NCBI RefSeq assembly: GCF_039555335.1
Contig: NC_092628.1
Location: forward strand, 96,786,536 to 96,850,535
Length of the DNA: 64,000 bases
Direction of reading: 5' to 3'
Source of the DNA: Amphiura filiformis
Taxonomy: Eukaryota; Echinodermata; Ophiuroidea; Amphilepidida; Amphiuridae
Part shown: in pieces, positions 21,256-35,800 of the stretch
Layout of the letters: every line of letters begins with the position of its first letter
How positions within the stretch are numbered: position 1 is the stretch's first letter
Notes under the pieces: model-generated
The model's database searches: none
Told to the model about the DNA's origin: nothing
The model's input: the letters and a program-made list of their open reading frames with translations, nothing else
Position numbers and translations under genes: made by a program

Positions 21256-22064
21256 ACAGTGGATTGTCTGCTCATTGTTTTGTTACTTTTTGAGGCTGTG
21301 AGGGTCTAAATATTATTTTAAGTTAACATAATAAAGCAAATATTGCCTGCTCTTTATTTGTGAATAATACAAAATGTGTCAAAATGGCTTTAATTGGGCC
21401 TTTATTTTGAAAATTTGTTTCAAATGCTGAGGGAACACCCCCTGCGTATGGATAAGAGGTGTCCATTTGGCTTGTTTGCGACACATGTACACTTTTGTTT
21501 CGAGCAATAACAATAGTGTCAAAATGGCCCACAAATGGCTTCAATTTATTAGGTCTTTATTTTGCAAAAAGTTTCCAATTATGAAGGGGCACATCCCCCC
21601 ACCTACACCCCTGCATTACGCAAGTGCAATGCCATGAAAGTGAAGGTGGCAGCAACAACTTAGCCCCCCTTTCCCAAATTCCTAATTCTGCCACTGACCA
21701 TGGGCCTACTATTTTCCCTCAACTTTGTCTTTGGGGCAAATAGTAGGCCCACAGTCTCCAGTTTACCCTGAGGAAATAATTTGTACCATATCACCTATGA
21801 GCAGTCAATATTTTTATACTATGGACCAGAGTTCCCTCTTTGTTGTTGGACCATGTTGACCATTTATTGAGTTTTTTGGACCAAGTTGGGCCAAAATCTC
21901 AATAAATGATCAAATTGGGCCTGAAACCCTTGTTTTTCCCCATTTAATTTCTGGATGGCTTTGCACCAATTCTGACAAGTCCTGTGCCAATCATGCATCA
22001 TACAGCCTTGGCAGGAACACTGCTATGAACTGATGTCTTACAGCACCTAAAATGTACATACATG
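21256..22064. other. Intergenic, nothing recognised
   Basis: No coding exon or clear element. Two similar segments AATGGCTTTAATTGGGCCTTTATTTTG and AATGGCTTCAATTTATTAGG share a short local duplication near 21384 and 21534. Confidence 0.4.
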
Positions 22065-22301
22065 TATAGTTTGATCAGCTCATAATAGGCGGGCCTTATA
22101 ATATCGCGGATTAATATCAGTATTTTTTTTTTAGAATTGTCTTGTGACATCTCACCAGAATCATCACAAATTATTAATATTAAGTTCTATATTTTGTCTA
22201 GACCAGATGGGTCACCTATATCCCTCTAACGTGGGTCTACTTTTCGGCGTAGTGGTAAAAATCTTAAACAATTCCCGCCAATTACGAGCTAATCAAACTT
22301 C
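22065..22301. mobile_element. MITE with TATAGTTTGATCAGCT termini, copy 1
   Basis: The left end TATAGTTTGATCAGCTCATA with GGCGGGCC and the right end CCCGCCAATTACGAGCTAAT with CAAACT are inverted copies. Internally it carries AAGTAGACC-type sequence in common with the copy at 32587-32846. Confidence 0.8.
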
Positions 22302-22760
22302 GGATAAAAGACAAGTTGGGAATGGATAGTCATTACAAAAACAGATTATTTCCCTTTCAGGTCAAGTTTGCAACAAAGTGGAGCAAATACCCCCTTTAAA
22401 AAATTGTGAGTGATTTTTTTTTTCAGATGGGGCCAAAGGTATTTGTCCAAAATGGGGTTGAGTGACAAGGGGGAATCAGTCAGGTTTTTCAGATAGGGGA
22501 CACAGACCCTTGTAAAAACTTGGGCCTTACATTTTCTATTAAACAATTGATAGATGAGAGCCAATTAGGGAGAGTTGAAAAAGGCGAATTAAGAAATGGC
22601 AATTAAAAAAGGAAGTTACCACCTGCAGAAACCACCTGCAGCCAAGGTAGGAAGTCCCTTGGGCAAGTTGCAGATTAAGTACTTAATCCTTCAGGCCAGT
22701 TACAGGTAAGGTAATTAGTCCTTTGGGCAAGTTACAGATACGCTATTTGGATCAACAGCA

Positions 22761-22961
22761 TACTATAATTTGGTTCACCTCAAGTTTGGCAGTGACGTCA
22801 ATGCTTCTTCGCGGTTTGCGCTGCAAGCGTGCCAACAAAATACTCATGTACGCGTGCGTGCACACTTTGTGCGTCTAACTTTACGCGCGCGATTTGATAC
22901 TGTGGCACAGGAAATACACACATACGTCACTACCAACCTTGAGATGAACCAAATTATAGTA
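22761..22961. mobile_element. MITE with TACTATAATTTGGTTCACCT termini
   Basis: The left 20 bases are mirrored at the right (GATGAACCAAATTATAGTA), and TGACGT words lie just inside each end. The centre is CpG-rich with GCGCGCG and ACGCGTGCGTGC. A TA target duplication fits the ends. Confidence 0.8.
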
Positions 22962-23867
22962 TTTATATAACTTACGATTAAGTTGCTTTTGGGATTATTA
23001 GCATATTTTCTAACTCAACTAAGGACAAACCATTACTCCCCTTGAGGACTTGCCATAGATTCCATAACTCCCCTTGGGGACTTCTGCAGGGGGTAACATG
23101 CTTTTGGAACTCTTTCTCTATACCACCCACTTTAAACTCGCTGTTTATATATTCTTTTGATTAATCATATACATGCAGACTGTAGAAAATGGATACAAAT
23201 TGCAAAACCAGTGTATTTGATATCACCTTTATTATGTTTTCATATTCTTAAGGTTAAATGCAATTGATTTTCAAGGCTTGGTTCCAGAGGGGCGTAAGTT
23301 AATAATGGAAACAGCCATGCAGAAAAGAATGAACTCACGCGTACAATAGTGTATCAATCTGAACTAGGGCCACGGACAAACCGCTGCTCGTGAGTCATCC
23401 TATATGTTGCAGGGATAGGGAAGGGGAGACCATGATAGGACCATATGGGCTGATGGGGGGTGATTGTGGGCAGCCGCTTTTTCGGCAATTTTCCTTTGGA
23501 TTTTCTAAATTTTCAATTTTTAAAATTATCCTGGATGATAATCTGTCGTGAAATAAATCAATGCTTCTATAGGCTATAATAGGCCTAGTATACTTATTTA
23601 TACCCTGATTATGCAATATATAGGCCTACAACAATAACTACAACAACAAAACCAACAACCAATATTTTGTTAATCTAATTTGTAAAAATATATTCATAGG
23701 CGCGCCTATTAGACTAGTATAGCCTAAAAATTCCTGAATTAGGCCTATATAATGAAAAAAAAACCCGGGCAAAAACAATCAATCGCTGCAGTCAGGAAGA
23801 AAGAAACGAACAAGAAAAAAGAACAAAGTGAAAGAAAAATAAAATAAAATAGATGGAATGGACCACA

Positions 23868-23972
23868 TAGGGACTCGAACACGTACCAAAGTTTTCCAGC
23901 TCAAAACTATAGTATTATAGAGTCGAACGTTAGTTCGGCGCGCTAACCGATTGAGCTACTGAGTGACCTGTG
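23868..23972 (-). repeat. tRNA-like sequence with Pol III boxes
   Basis: On the minus strand TAGCTCAATCGG fits an A box and TGTTCGAGTCC fits a B box. The spacing is about 30 bases longer than in an intron-less tRNA. A tRNA pseudogene or a SINE head is more likely than a functional tRNA. Confidence 0.5.
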
Positions 23973-24039
23973 AAATCGCTTTGATCTCAAACTGACTATT
24001 ATGGAATAGTGCATACCAGGCTCTTATGATAAACAATCT

Positions 24040-24640
24040 CATCACCGCTGTAAATGTCGGAGGTATCGATGGCGAAAAACCTCGATTTTGCAAAAGTAGC
24101 TTAAATTTGGAGTGAAATTCAAATGGGAAAGGAATCGACATACTTTTGAGAAATAATGTAGGCAGTTAGAAATCAAAATTAACGTTCCACTATCCAGATA
24201 TCGATAATGTAACGTAACAGTGTTTTGTGGTACAAGATTCTCGAAAATTGTTCCCAAAAACGGGCTAATAAAATTTAATCGGTACTGTATTTTGTTCTTC
24301 CCCATGGCAACATTATTTCTTTGGTCGATTTGTAGTGCAATACAAAAAAGGAGAAAACAATCACTCGGCGTGGTTTTATACGGAGCGAAAATTTGAAAAA
24401 AACTGCATGGAACGTGTTTTTGATCTTGTGAATATGGTGCGTAAAAATGATTTAAACGAAGGATTTTCAAACGGATTCTAAAAATTTGTATAAACACACA
24501 AAAATAATGTTAAGATACATCCATGCACCAACATTTGACTCACTCACGATATTTGATTGCTGAGAAAACGCGTTTTAGAGAACAACTTTATACGCCTTTT
24601 ATACGCTTTTTATACGTTTCTTCGTGTAACCTTAATAAAA
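24040..24640 (-). repeat. Dispersed repeat related to 44935-45025
   Basis: Read on the minus strand, GGTTACACGAAGAAACGTAT, CGCGTTTTCTCAGCAATCAA and AATGTTGGTGCATGGATGTA recur in the same order at 44940-45040 on the plus strand. The 151-codon frame here has no recognisable domain, so I do not call a gene. Confidence 0.5.
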
Positions 24641-26087
24641 TATGATTACTTCAAAACACGAGTGCAGCATTTCTGTTTAGTGTCTTGATAACTAAGAGTG
24701 TGAATTGTAAAAGTAACAGTACTACTGTGGCTAAAAAAAGAAGTTTCTTGGCCTGAAATCCAAAATGTGTTTTTTGGTTATTATTTTTGGCGTCTGGATT
24801 TGTAATATGTCTCGAATTTTTAATGACAACCCAAAAGGTTTGATACAAAAAGTTTTTTGGAAAAATGTAGATGGATTTTCATACGATTTATTGACTTCAT
24901 ATCATATTGCTTGTAAACAAACTGTAAAAGAAAAATCTCTTGGGGGGTGGGGAAACACAAAATGCATTAAAATTGCTCCAAAATTTGCACACCCTGCAGG
25001 AAAACAAATGTTTCTTTTTTTAGCCTTAGTAACTTTATTTTGATATTAGATATTATATTGACATCAACATTTAATAGTGTGGTAATGTGCTTCTATTATG
25101 CATTCAATTTACTGAAGGTCCAAGTTATTTGAAAAAGCTATCATAGAAGGAAAGTATTCACATCGCTTGACAAAAACTCAAACTTTAATTACATAAAATT
25201 AATAAAAGTTACCACTTGACTGGATAGGTGTAACTCTGAACACACTTAAATAAAAGCAATATAACTGATATTTTGTTAGCTGCAGTATGATACCAAAGTT
25301 GTGTGAAATAAATCCATATGATTGAGAAATTACGACTGAATGAAATTGTTGCGATCTGAAAAGTTGCAAATTCAACAGAATTACACCAAAAATGCCATAT
25401 AATGAGAGAAAATATACCATTTTGAAGCATTAAACCCTAAAAAGTACTTGTTTGGCTATATAACTTGATTAAGTTCAGCGATTTTAATGCTGTCTTTTCA
25501 GATGCCATGCAAACAAATAGTTACTCGTCGTATTTCCACATATCGCCCAGGCCTATTAGTGGTATAGTGCTGTAGAAAATGTGAAAGCAAGTTAGGATAC
25601 ATTGTTCATGGCATTTCTTTATAAAACAATTAAAATCTTTTGTCAAAGTCATCAACCTACTGCTCTGCACTTCAGTGGTTGCAGTTTTGGAAATGCAGTT
25701 TACTAGTTTTTTCCCCTCAAAAATCTTGTTTTTAAATCCCAGATATATTCCTTGCCATGTCACAAGCACTTAACATGTTTATTGCCTGGATCCAAGCACC
25801 TAACAAGCATGTTTCATGTCCAGTAGCAAGCCATTCACTTTCTTCTGTTGGTCACATATAAGTACAGAGTATCTGATTTGGCCCCCTCCTAAATATTGGA
25901 CTTTCATTTTCATATTGCTGAACCAATATACTAATGTATTCAAGTGAACATTTTCATATGTAATTGTAATAACCCGATTATAGTTTTTATTTGAACACAT
26001 GTCATATACATACTGGTACAAAAATTGTCTTTACCCTTTGATTTCTTAAAAACATTGAAATTAAATTACAAAATAAAATGGTTGGTA
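24641..26087. other. Intergenic, nothing recognised
   Basis: Several short open frames exist but none has conserved motifs, a splice-bounded structure or unusual codon use. No repeat family stands out. Confidence 0.4.
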
Positions 26088-26323
26088 GATGGAGAATTTA
26101 GTGCTGCATATTTTGATACCTCATCTGATTCTTGTTGCTTTTACAGCATTACAGATAACGATCATTGCACTGTGTTTACAAACTGCATGTGGCGAGGAAA
26201 AAGTCTTATGTAAATTTTTGAAATGATCTCTTTTTTTCATTCAAATTAGGGTAAGTTGGGGAAATAAGTCACATTGTGCTAAATGAGGTATCAAAATATG
26301 CAAACAGAATTCCCCATCTAAGT
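26088..26323. repeat. Inverted repeat with 36-base arms
   Basis: GATGGAGAATTTAGTGCTGC followed by ATATTTTGATACCTCAT (26088-26123) is mirrored by ATGAGGTATCAAAATATGC and GAATTCCCCATC (about 26284-26319). A MITE or a simple foldback is likely. Confidence 0.6.
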
Positions 26324-26855
26324 TTTAGTGTCTCTTCGAAATCGCTCGTTATAAATGTAAAGATACTTTTTGTGTGCAGTATAGAAAGAAGCAAATGACA
26401 CAAGATTGCTGGTTAAAATGTTGGTGTGGGAGCAAAAGAATTACTCTTAGAAAGTTCTGAAAGCCATTCACATAAGAATTCAAAACTGAATTGTAACAAA
26501 GAACTGGAGTTGGAACCAATATGGGATCATTTTTCAAGGGGGCAAAGCAACATCAAAATGTCTTCTAAGATGTTGTTCAAGAGTTCCCAAGCCATCATAA
26601 TTAAATGAACCATCAGGCATCATCTGCTAAAGATGCTAGTCGATCTGGCAAAAAAGTTTCAGGTGAGCAATGAAGCGTCAATATTAAAACTCTTCTAATC
26701 AAGACACAAAAGAGACTGAACACCATTTTGATCCCATCTCATTTCATAATAACACATCTCATAAGAGTGTTGTGCTGTTAGCTGAGTCCAATTTGTGCCC
26801 ACAGGTTCTGTCTGTCTTCTCCATGTACATCATTTATGTACAAACTGCTGCATTA

Positions 26856-29800
26856 TCATTTTCCATTTGTCCTTAGTATACCCTTTGGTGAACCCTTAAA
26901 CTTCTTCACTTTTGATCTCAACTTTGTCATTTCTTTCCTCTTTGTGCCAACTTTCTTAACAACTCTCATAGGCTCAGTCTTCTTGACCACAGGATCTCGC
27001 ACTGACAAGTCGTCTTCCTCTCCAATTTCGCTAGATTTCTGAGCTTGTTCTGCAAAGTTGATATCAATCCAGTTTTCTGTGTCTGTTTCCATAGTGCTGG
27101 AGACTTTTTTCTGGAATTCTTCTTGGACAAAATGTCCATCTGACATAGACCGTACTTGCAACTGAAACAAGTGGAGAATAACAAAATTGCAAAGTAGTTC
27201 CATAATTGAATTATTTTTTATCAATTATTTTAAGAAAATAGTTGACAAATAACTAAAACTTTAAAACCATAAAAAATACGTTTGAAAAAAACAAGAAATA
27301 ATAAATTGATTTTAAACAATTATAAAAAATTTAATTTGTACCACCAAATTATACTCAGATTCAATTAAATGGATGCAACATGACAAATGCAACTAAAATA
27401 GCACAATGAATTTCTAACTATAGCTTAGCTAATCCTTAATGCTATTCTTTAAAGCTGACACCCAAAATTGATTGTTACTAATTACAAATAGGCTTGCAAG
27501 TATTTGGTTCATGTAACAAATCAAATGATTAAAGAATCCCTATAAACACAATAAGTTTTGTAATAAGGCCAACCCTCTCCCCCCTTATGTGAAACAAAAC
27601 AGGAAGTAGGTATAAAATATAACATTGATGTTTTTCATAGAGAGGTATCCAAAAAAACAAAATTGTCAGTTTTAACCCACTCCCTGAACAAAACTGGAAT
27701 CATTTACAGTGCTTCACCAGTCCTTCTGGTTTATTCTCTAATAGATTATTCACTCAACTCACAAATCATCCTACTTCCAATAAGTCAACTGGAGAATTCT
27801 ATACATTGTATGGCTCATAATTGGTGAAAATTATATGGTTTTGTTACTGTGCATGTCAATAGAGTCCAACTTACGTTTGCATAAATTCATAGACGTATGC
27901 ACCAGTCATGCATTATGCAAAGAGCATAGGGGCTGCGTCCAACTGCATGTACACCATTTTAATGATTCTATATCAATCCACATTATTGTCTTTGCCAATT
28001 ATAAGCCAAACAAAGTATAGTCTGCAGATATTTTCTAAATTTCAACAAAAGTTTTAATTTGATTTTGAACAGCTCTACATATGGTGGTATTTTGATGCAT
28101 CACAATTAACACACAGTATGATTTTTATACAAACCTTGGCCTTCGTCTTTGAAACTTGTGATGATTTTGGAGGCAATGCTGGGTTAAACTGCATGGCAGA
28201 TGTGTCATATTCTTCAAGGAAGTGCTGCGGTGTCCTATTACACAAACAAAATAAAACACATGTAAATAATATCAAGATGTTATGAAAATAATTGTTGTGG
28301 AGAGATTTAATTTTTCTTCCGTATTATACATCAAAAGACTCTTTCCCACATGACATCAGAGCAGCTAAATAACTCCAAATCTTTCAATCTTAAATTAATA
28401 TTCTACAGTTGGGGAACTGCTATACCAATGCAGATAGTCCATTTAAATGTTTACATTAATTGTCAATATGGACAAGGACAATATTAAAATGGAGTACTGT
28501 TTGCTTTTTACAGTATATTTTGCTAAATAAATTTAAACAAAAAGTGATCAAGTAAATGAACACTGAGATCAAGTTTGACCACTAAGGGCGTGTTCACATT
28601 ACACAATGTAGGTTCGTACCTAGGTAGTGAAGTGGTGTCGATCCACATCGAATCCACATTGAGTTCGTGTTCACACTACCAAGCTAATCTACATCGAAAG
28701 TGGGTTATGACGTAAGTGGAGCGAATCCACATACCTGGATGTTAGAACGACCCGGAAGTAAAGCGCTGTTACCACGCAGCATACTAGTCCCAGAGAAGCG
28801 ATTAGCGGTAACATTGTGGCGGCTAAAACGCCGAATACAGAACCATAGGCCTATACTATGATCAGCTCTTAATAGGCGGGAATTATTCGTTTTTTGTTAC
28901 TGCGCGAGTCAATAAAGTTCCAACTTACGCACGCCAGAATTCACAAAAGCACACGCCATTCACGCAAAACGCAAAGCGCAGTTCGTGTAGGCGTTAAGCC
29001 TAGCTGTGTGTACGCCATTCGTCATTTGTTCCATTGACGTTCACCATTTCGCCCGTGCGACCACGGCCACTTCGGTATATGTGGAGTCGATCTGGATCGA
29101 CTCCACATTATCGCGCTTCACATTACGAAATTTAACCCACCTCCTAGGGTCGAAACTACCTCAACCAGGTAGTTTCGATCCACATTGTTGATGTAGGGTC
29201 AAATCCACTTACTTTGTGTTCACACTACACAGGGAAGTGGTTTCGATGTAGGGTCGACTCCACGTCCCTACATCAAAAGTGCCTGATGTGATCATGCCCT
29301 TACAGTGAATTATCCCTAACTATATTTAATGCATCCTTCTCACTTGGCCTTATTTGACATTGACAAGTATTCAAAAAGATGTTGTTAACAACTACTGGGA
29401 AATTATTAAGAGATTGAATTTGGACAACAACTTGAACCCAATGGTGGACAAGCAAACATAGACCAGCCAATCCTTTACCTGCGTGCCATTTCCACATCAA
29501 GTGCACCTGCTCCAGTATAAGGGAATCCACGACTCAGATGCTCCGCATACATCTTAACAGTTTGATGATAATGTCTCTGTGTAAGATAATAATTCATATA
29601 TGATATCTGTTAATTACGAGTGTCTATCCATATTAAAAAGCATGTTGCAAGATAAGTAGATTATACGGTCATGCATCCTGCACAAAAACATATGTGACAT
29701 GATCAAGGGGAATGAGTCACATGTCGGCCCTGGTCGAAAATGAGTTTTACACATGTTTCTAAAGAGGACATTTAGGGCTTTCAGAAACTGAAAACCCCAT

Positions 29801-32800
29801 GTTGATACGAATTTTCTTTGTGAAGTTACGTCAATTTATCAATCGATGAAAACAAAATAAAACAAAAGAATTTAAATACTTTCTTTGCCAATATCTCAAA
29901 ATCAATATTAGCGACATCCCGACTCATTTCCCTTGATCGTGTCACATATATGCAACATGGGGAAAACTCTTTGTTTTTTGTTATTGTTTTGTTTTGTTTG
30001 GGTTTGACAACCTTTCATGGGATTAAAATACTGGCTTGAAACTCTTTAGGTGGTGTAGGAGACAAGGTCATTCCAATTACAATTGATTTTTTATTCGGGT
30101 GTGCCGTCGGATATCACATTACCGGTGCAGCCGGTCAGTGTGTGAAAACTACAGTACTGGTGCAGCCAGTCACTGTGTGAAATTGGTCAAGGTCATTCAT
30201 CAAAGGTGCAAATCAGACTATCCTCTTTTAAACATAAATATGCTAATTTTTTATGGCATTAACATGTTATTACAATCAATACAGTATATAGCTATCTTAC
30301 AGAGCAGTATAGTCTTTGGAATATCAGACAGTATTAAAAAAAATCCTTTTTTTTCTTCATTAAACTCTGTTTTATCTTACTTTGAGTATTTGAAGCTCCC
30401 ACAGTGCAGTATTATGTGCATGACTGTGTTCAGGTTGTGCTAGTTCTGGCATGAATACACCACTTCCACTGCTCTCTGTGTCCAGTAGTGCATCACCCTT
30501 AGGGTGTCTCTGTAATTAACAAGGTCATTAGGGGTACATTAACTTTTTGAAAATGGCAGTCGATCTGATCCAATCATACAACAGATGGCAATTAAGAAAT
30601 TGAGATACAAGCAAAACTTGGTGACTAAGTATACTGAAGATGTAAGGATATCAGCATTATAATGATAGACAAAGATAAAAAGACTAGTTTGCGTCTGACG
30701 TCATCTGTCAATCAAACTCCGAGCATGGTTTGTTTACAAGTGTCGTGATGATATAAGTTGCTGAACACGGCGGTAAAACCGGGCGCCTTATTGTTAATTT
30801 TGCACCTTTTAACATACAAACCATCTCAAAAGTTAGGTCTTGATAGCAGGAAACTTTTTTTGGCGAAGGCACCATGTCCACAATGCCTAGAAAAGTTGCT
30901 TTTTGCCTGGTAAGAGTACGTATTTTTCGCCATTCACTGCTATTCCTTTTCTCCGATCGGCACCAGCCAGATGAATCGACCTTCCTTATACGCGCTATTA
31001 GCCAATCAAGGATCGTAGAGAATTTGATTGAGTGTGACGTCAGATGCAAACTAGTCTTCTTATCTTTGTCTTTCATTATAGCATGAGACTGCACTTTCCT
31101 AAAAAAAACTGAAAAAACTGAAAATGCGCGTGAAATTGGGCAAAAAGTACCAAAAACAGGCTGAAATTAAATAAAGTTGCGGAAATTTTGACTATAAAAA
31201 AAACTGAATTCAGTTTTTAAACTGAAAATTCTCATGCCTGAGTACACTTGGCTACTGTGCAATTACTGTTAATCGTATAAAAATTTTTGAATATTATTTC
31301 TTTTGTCCTTGTTGATTAGATTGTCACAAATCATTGATGTTCTGTCCAAACCTTACATGCGATTTTTCCTACCTCATGGAAAACTGTCTTGTTTCTTCTT
31401 GTTCTAAAAATAATTAAATGGTCACACACAAGTTTGGGAATGTGCCGTATCACCTAGTGTGTGACTATTTAATGATTGGAAAAAAATCACAGTCAAAAAT
31501 CACATACAAGGTTTTGACAGAAGAATGATAATAATTATTGCTTTGTTTTAAAATCATAATTGATTTTGAATCACATGCGTTTAATCCATTATTTAGTATG
31601 TCATATTGTCACGGAGGTATAAGTGCGTTATAGTGTTATAGAGCCAGGGATTGTGGGTTTGAGTCCCAGCAGGACCGGAAGTGGCTCGAGAATAATAATA
31701 ATAATAAGGCGTTTCATATAGCGCCCAATGCCAAAAAGGCCTCTAGGCGCTTTACATAAACACAAATTAAAATCGATGCGCAAGGAAAATTTACAAAAAT
31801 AAATCTTAAAAAGTACAATAAAAGAGTGACCTGCACCCAAAAGTCTTAAGTACACATAAAAAAGCAAAGCAGTTATAATAACAAGAAACACTTTAAACCA
31901 TGGGAAAATCCCGGTGCAGGATACTTCAGTGAGTGGTTTGTGACAATATCAGCAGTCTGCACATTCTTATAATTCCGCAAAAAAAGTAATTCTTTCCTTT
32001 TCATCGTCTGCAGTTTCCCATTCCAACAATTTTACTCTACCCCATTCATCAATTGACAATAGATCTGCACTAACCTTCATAACATTCCTTATTGTACACA
32101 AGTAGCTCAGTGATCCACTGGGCAAAGAATGTAATGATAGTGTACATAGTCGCTTGAGGTATGCCAACACTCTCTGTATTGACACTTGCTTATGACGCTT
32201 ATTAATCATGGCTTCTAAGCATTCCAGGATCACTGACACATCTCCACTACTTACACCTAGAAGGCAAACAAATCAAATTTCACTTGTTAGGCTTGGATCT
32301 ATGTTTACATAAATGGTTAAATTTCAAGCATTTACTATTTATAGCCAAAACCAATACAGGGCCCGATTCCAATGGCATTACTTTTTTTAAATTAGTCAAT
32401 GGTGATTGCAAAATTGCTCAAAACAAATCAGAGAAATATCATAAACTACATATTTTACATAAGTTTGGTTGAATGCATCAGCCACTGACTTTAGTCTCTG
32501 CCACTGACTTAAAGGCCAGGTTGATAAATTTTAAAATTGTCCACCATCTGTAATCACACCATGGTCAATGTGCAAAGAGTTTACACTATACTTTGATCAG
32601 CTTGTAATCGGCGGGAATTGTTAGGCTTTTACTACTACAACGAAAAGTAGACCCATGCTAAGAGTGATATAGTTGACTTGTCTGGTCGATATTGTGCGTG
32701 TTAAAGAAAGTAGACAAAGCATATGGCTTCAATTAATAAATTGTGATGCTTCTGGGGAGTATCACATGGCAATTCTCAAAATGAAATATATTGATATTAA

Positions 32801-35800
32801 TCTGTGGTGTTATAAGGCCCGCCGATTACGAGCTGATCAAACTATAGAATAAAGCATTGTGGGTAATGCTTACAAATATCTACCATAATGGCATGTCAGG
32901 CATGTGTTGATTCACATTGGGTGAACCTCTGGTATTTTCCACAAAGGAGTGCATTTATGTAATAATTAGCATCTTATAGCATGAGAGTTACAAAAGTTTA
33001 TGCATGTAGTGTTTAGTGTGCACAATTTGCATGATGCTTTACAGGCAGATCACAATCAAACATCTACTTAAGAATCACTGCCAGATGCATGGACACAAAC
33101 ACACGTACAGCTTTTTACCCTTCAAGAGCCACACAAGTTAACACAAGTATAGAGTAATCTGAGCTCTCCTAGTGTAACCACTTTATCACTGTCCCATCTT
33201 ACCTGCGTTGACATGAAGTAGAGTCACGTAGAAATGAGTGTAAAACTTGGTAGGATCCGTATTCAACACATCACCCTGTCCCGATAGAATTTGAAATGCT
33301 GTCAACACACAATGCAGTGATTCACGATGACCTAGTGTCTGTTCAAAGCAAAAATGTAAAAGCAAAGGTTACTTCAGGATGTAAAGAAAAAACACAATTC
33401 TTATAGAAACTATCTTGCAAGAAGAGAAGTTGCAATCTTTCTTCCTGGTTTACAATCTTGTTACGCCATACTTGGTCCAGAGATTAACACAGGGAGTGAA
33501 TATGCTCTTTCTAACCACACTGGTGTGGTTAACAGAGAACACAAAGCAGAAAATTGTTACTTGCAACAGCACGTTTAAATGGCATAGATTTTCACTTATA
33601 ATTGGTAGCGCACGATTATCATTAATTACTATTTTGTCAACAGTCGACAGTTGAAAAAATGTTATTTCTTCTTATTGGCGACAACTTTGGCGACAATAGG
33701 CCTGGCGATAACAACGCTATTGAGGGTCTAATTTCGAAACAGTTGCTAATTAAATAAAATACATTACAGTTTCACCTACCCCAGTATCAATGAGATGATG
33801 CAAAGATTTGACCAGATCATCAAAGAACTCCACATTGATGAGATGTGCAAACTTGGCTAAGCCTTCCAACACAGATGGTAAGAGACGGGACCCACTCTCC
33901 ATCTTCAAAATGCGGAAGTATGTGGCAAACACGGCCTGGATGATTTCGGTATGCTATTTTATTCAAAAAAAATTAAACAAAATGGTAAACGTTTCATTGA
34001 AATTTCAATCATTTAAACTCATATAATCTACTTCTTTGATCAGACAACAGAGAGAAAATGGGATCATCACATTTTGTTCAGAGAAAGATGTAAGCAACAA
34101 GTAGATAGACTGTTACCTTTTACTTTATAGAAATGTATTGTATGCAAGCTGAAATTTCCCCTCCTCTATAGACTTGATTGGAACAAAATATGTGATGTAA
34201 TCAAGCAAAATCAGCCGGAAGTAAGAAATATTGATTGAGATATAGTCAAATAAAGGAAATAATTTCTTATCTTTCCTATTGCTTTGGAAACCCTTCAACT
34301 GCTCTTATCTTTGGAATAATTTCAATGGGGTTTATGCAATATGTAAGCTTTGAAAATGCTTTATACATCAAAGTAGAAAAATGAAAATTGAATATGCCCA
34401 ACTTTAGACCAAATTTGCTTGATCTCACCACATATGACCATTTGAATGACACTTCAAAGTGCTTCTAACAAGTTTGAAAGTGGGCTCATTGAAACATGAT
34501 CAGTTTTCAATATCATTATCCACATGCTTGAACATCAAAATATGTCAATGATACAAGAGGACTATCAATATGTGAGGAAGAAATTAATTGGAACCGTGTG
34601 GATGATTGAAAAGTTATTTTGGAGTGACTTACCATTTTCAATGTTCTTTTCTTATTTTCTGATGCTTCCGTTGCTTGCAGCTCTTTATCTAGTCTATCCA
34701 TACGCTTTTGGAACTAGAAAAAAATCAAACATTTTCAAATATTATCACAATTTATTCATAGAAGTCATTATCACTGGTGTCATACATTTTAGAAAATGAA
34801 ATGTTTGAAAACATTTTCATAATTTATTCACAGCATTCATTAACACTGGTGTCCTGCATTTCAGATCCGAAAGAATATAAAATATTATTATTGTCATCAT
34901 CATCATCATGTTCTACAAGGCAGAACCATACAAATTCTGTCTTGTGGTTATCTCATCATCATGTTCTACAAGGTGATACCAAACAAATACTCTATATCTC
35001 ATGGTTATCTCATCCAGATTACATATCTACACAGTAATATATTCTCTCCATCTTTCTTTTTCTTCTTTAAAGTCTCAAACCATTCTCATCTAATTGGCTA
35101 TTCCAGCTGATCCATATACTCCCCTGTATGGAAGACATGACCTTAGTCTCCCACATAGGGGTGTAGATTTCAAATGGAATCACCCCTTCAGGTAACCCCA
35201 TTTAAATGTCACACTCCCTGCATGCAAGATTAAGGTAATGTGGACTTCAACTGGAATAACTCATTCTGCGAGTAGTTTATCCAACAGCCACCTGTTCAGG
35301 ATTCATACACCAAGCTGACAGCAAAAGTTGATGACCAGAGTCTCATTTTCAACCAGTAACCATGGACAAGTTCACCAATGCACTTATGATGTACAGAAGT
35401 ATACCAGCCTGGAGCTTGAAATACCGCAAAAAAATTTACCAAAATTTGTAATGTGCATCTTTCTATAGCCCAATTTTAGGTTGCAAATGTCATCATTTTG
35501 GACCATTTTAGCATGGAAACTGCACATTTTTGCATGGGATTGTAAAAGTAATTCAAGTAACAAGTCAGCGGGATGATTTGGAAATTTTGCCCCCTAGCTC
35601 GGTGACTCTAGTATGCCCCTGATGATGCAAAAAATACTTATCAAAAATTTCAGGACTTTAACCATATTCAATTCAAAATTGTTAATTCCAGGACTTTCAA
35701 GTATTTTCAAGGACTGCACAAATGCAGCCTGCTTGTCTTTCTAGATAACCAACTCATAGCCACTTATATTGGGCTATTCCATTTAAAATCCACACTACTC

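Noticed and set aside
24042-24497. 151-codon minus-strand frame
   Set aside because: Composition resembles translated AT-rich DNA, no motif is seen, and it lies in a dispersed repeat.
30708-31094. 128-codon minus-strand frame in a NOC3L intron
   Set aside because: It lies entirely within the 30658-31080 MITE and next element, and has no recognisable domain.
31967-32074. Continuation of the NOC3L exon past AAG as [12 protein letters not shown] to a stop
   Set aside because: Donor GTTAGT at 32074 joined to 30509 gives the conserved [20 protein letters not shown] in phase, so the extension is intron read-through.
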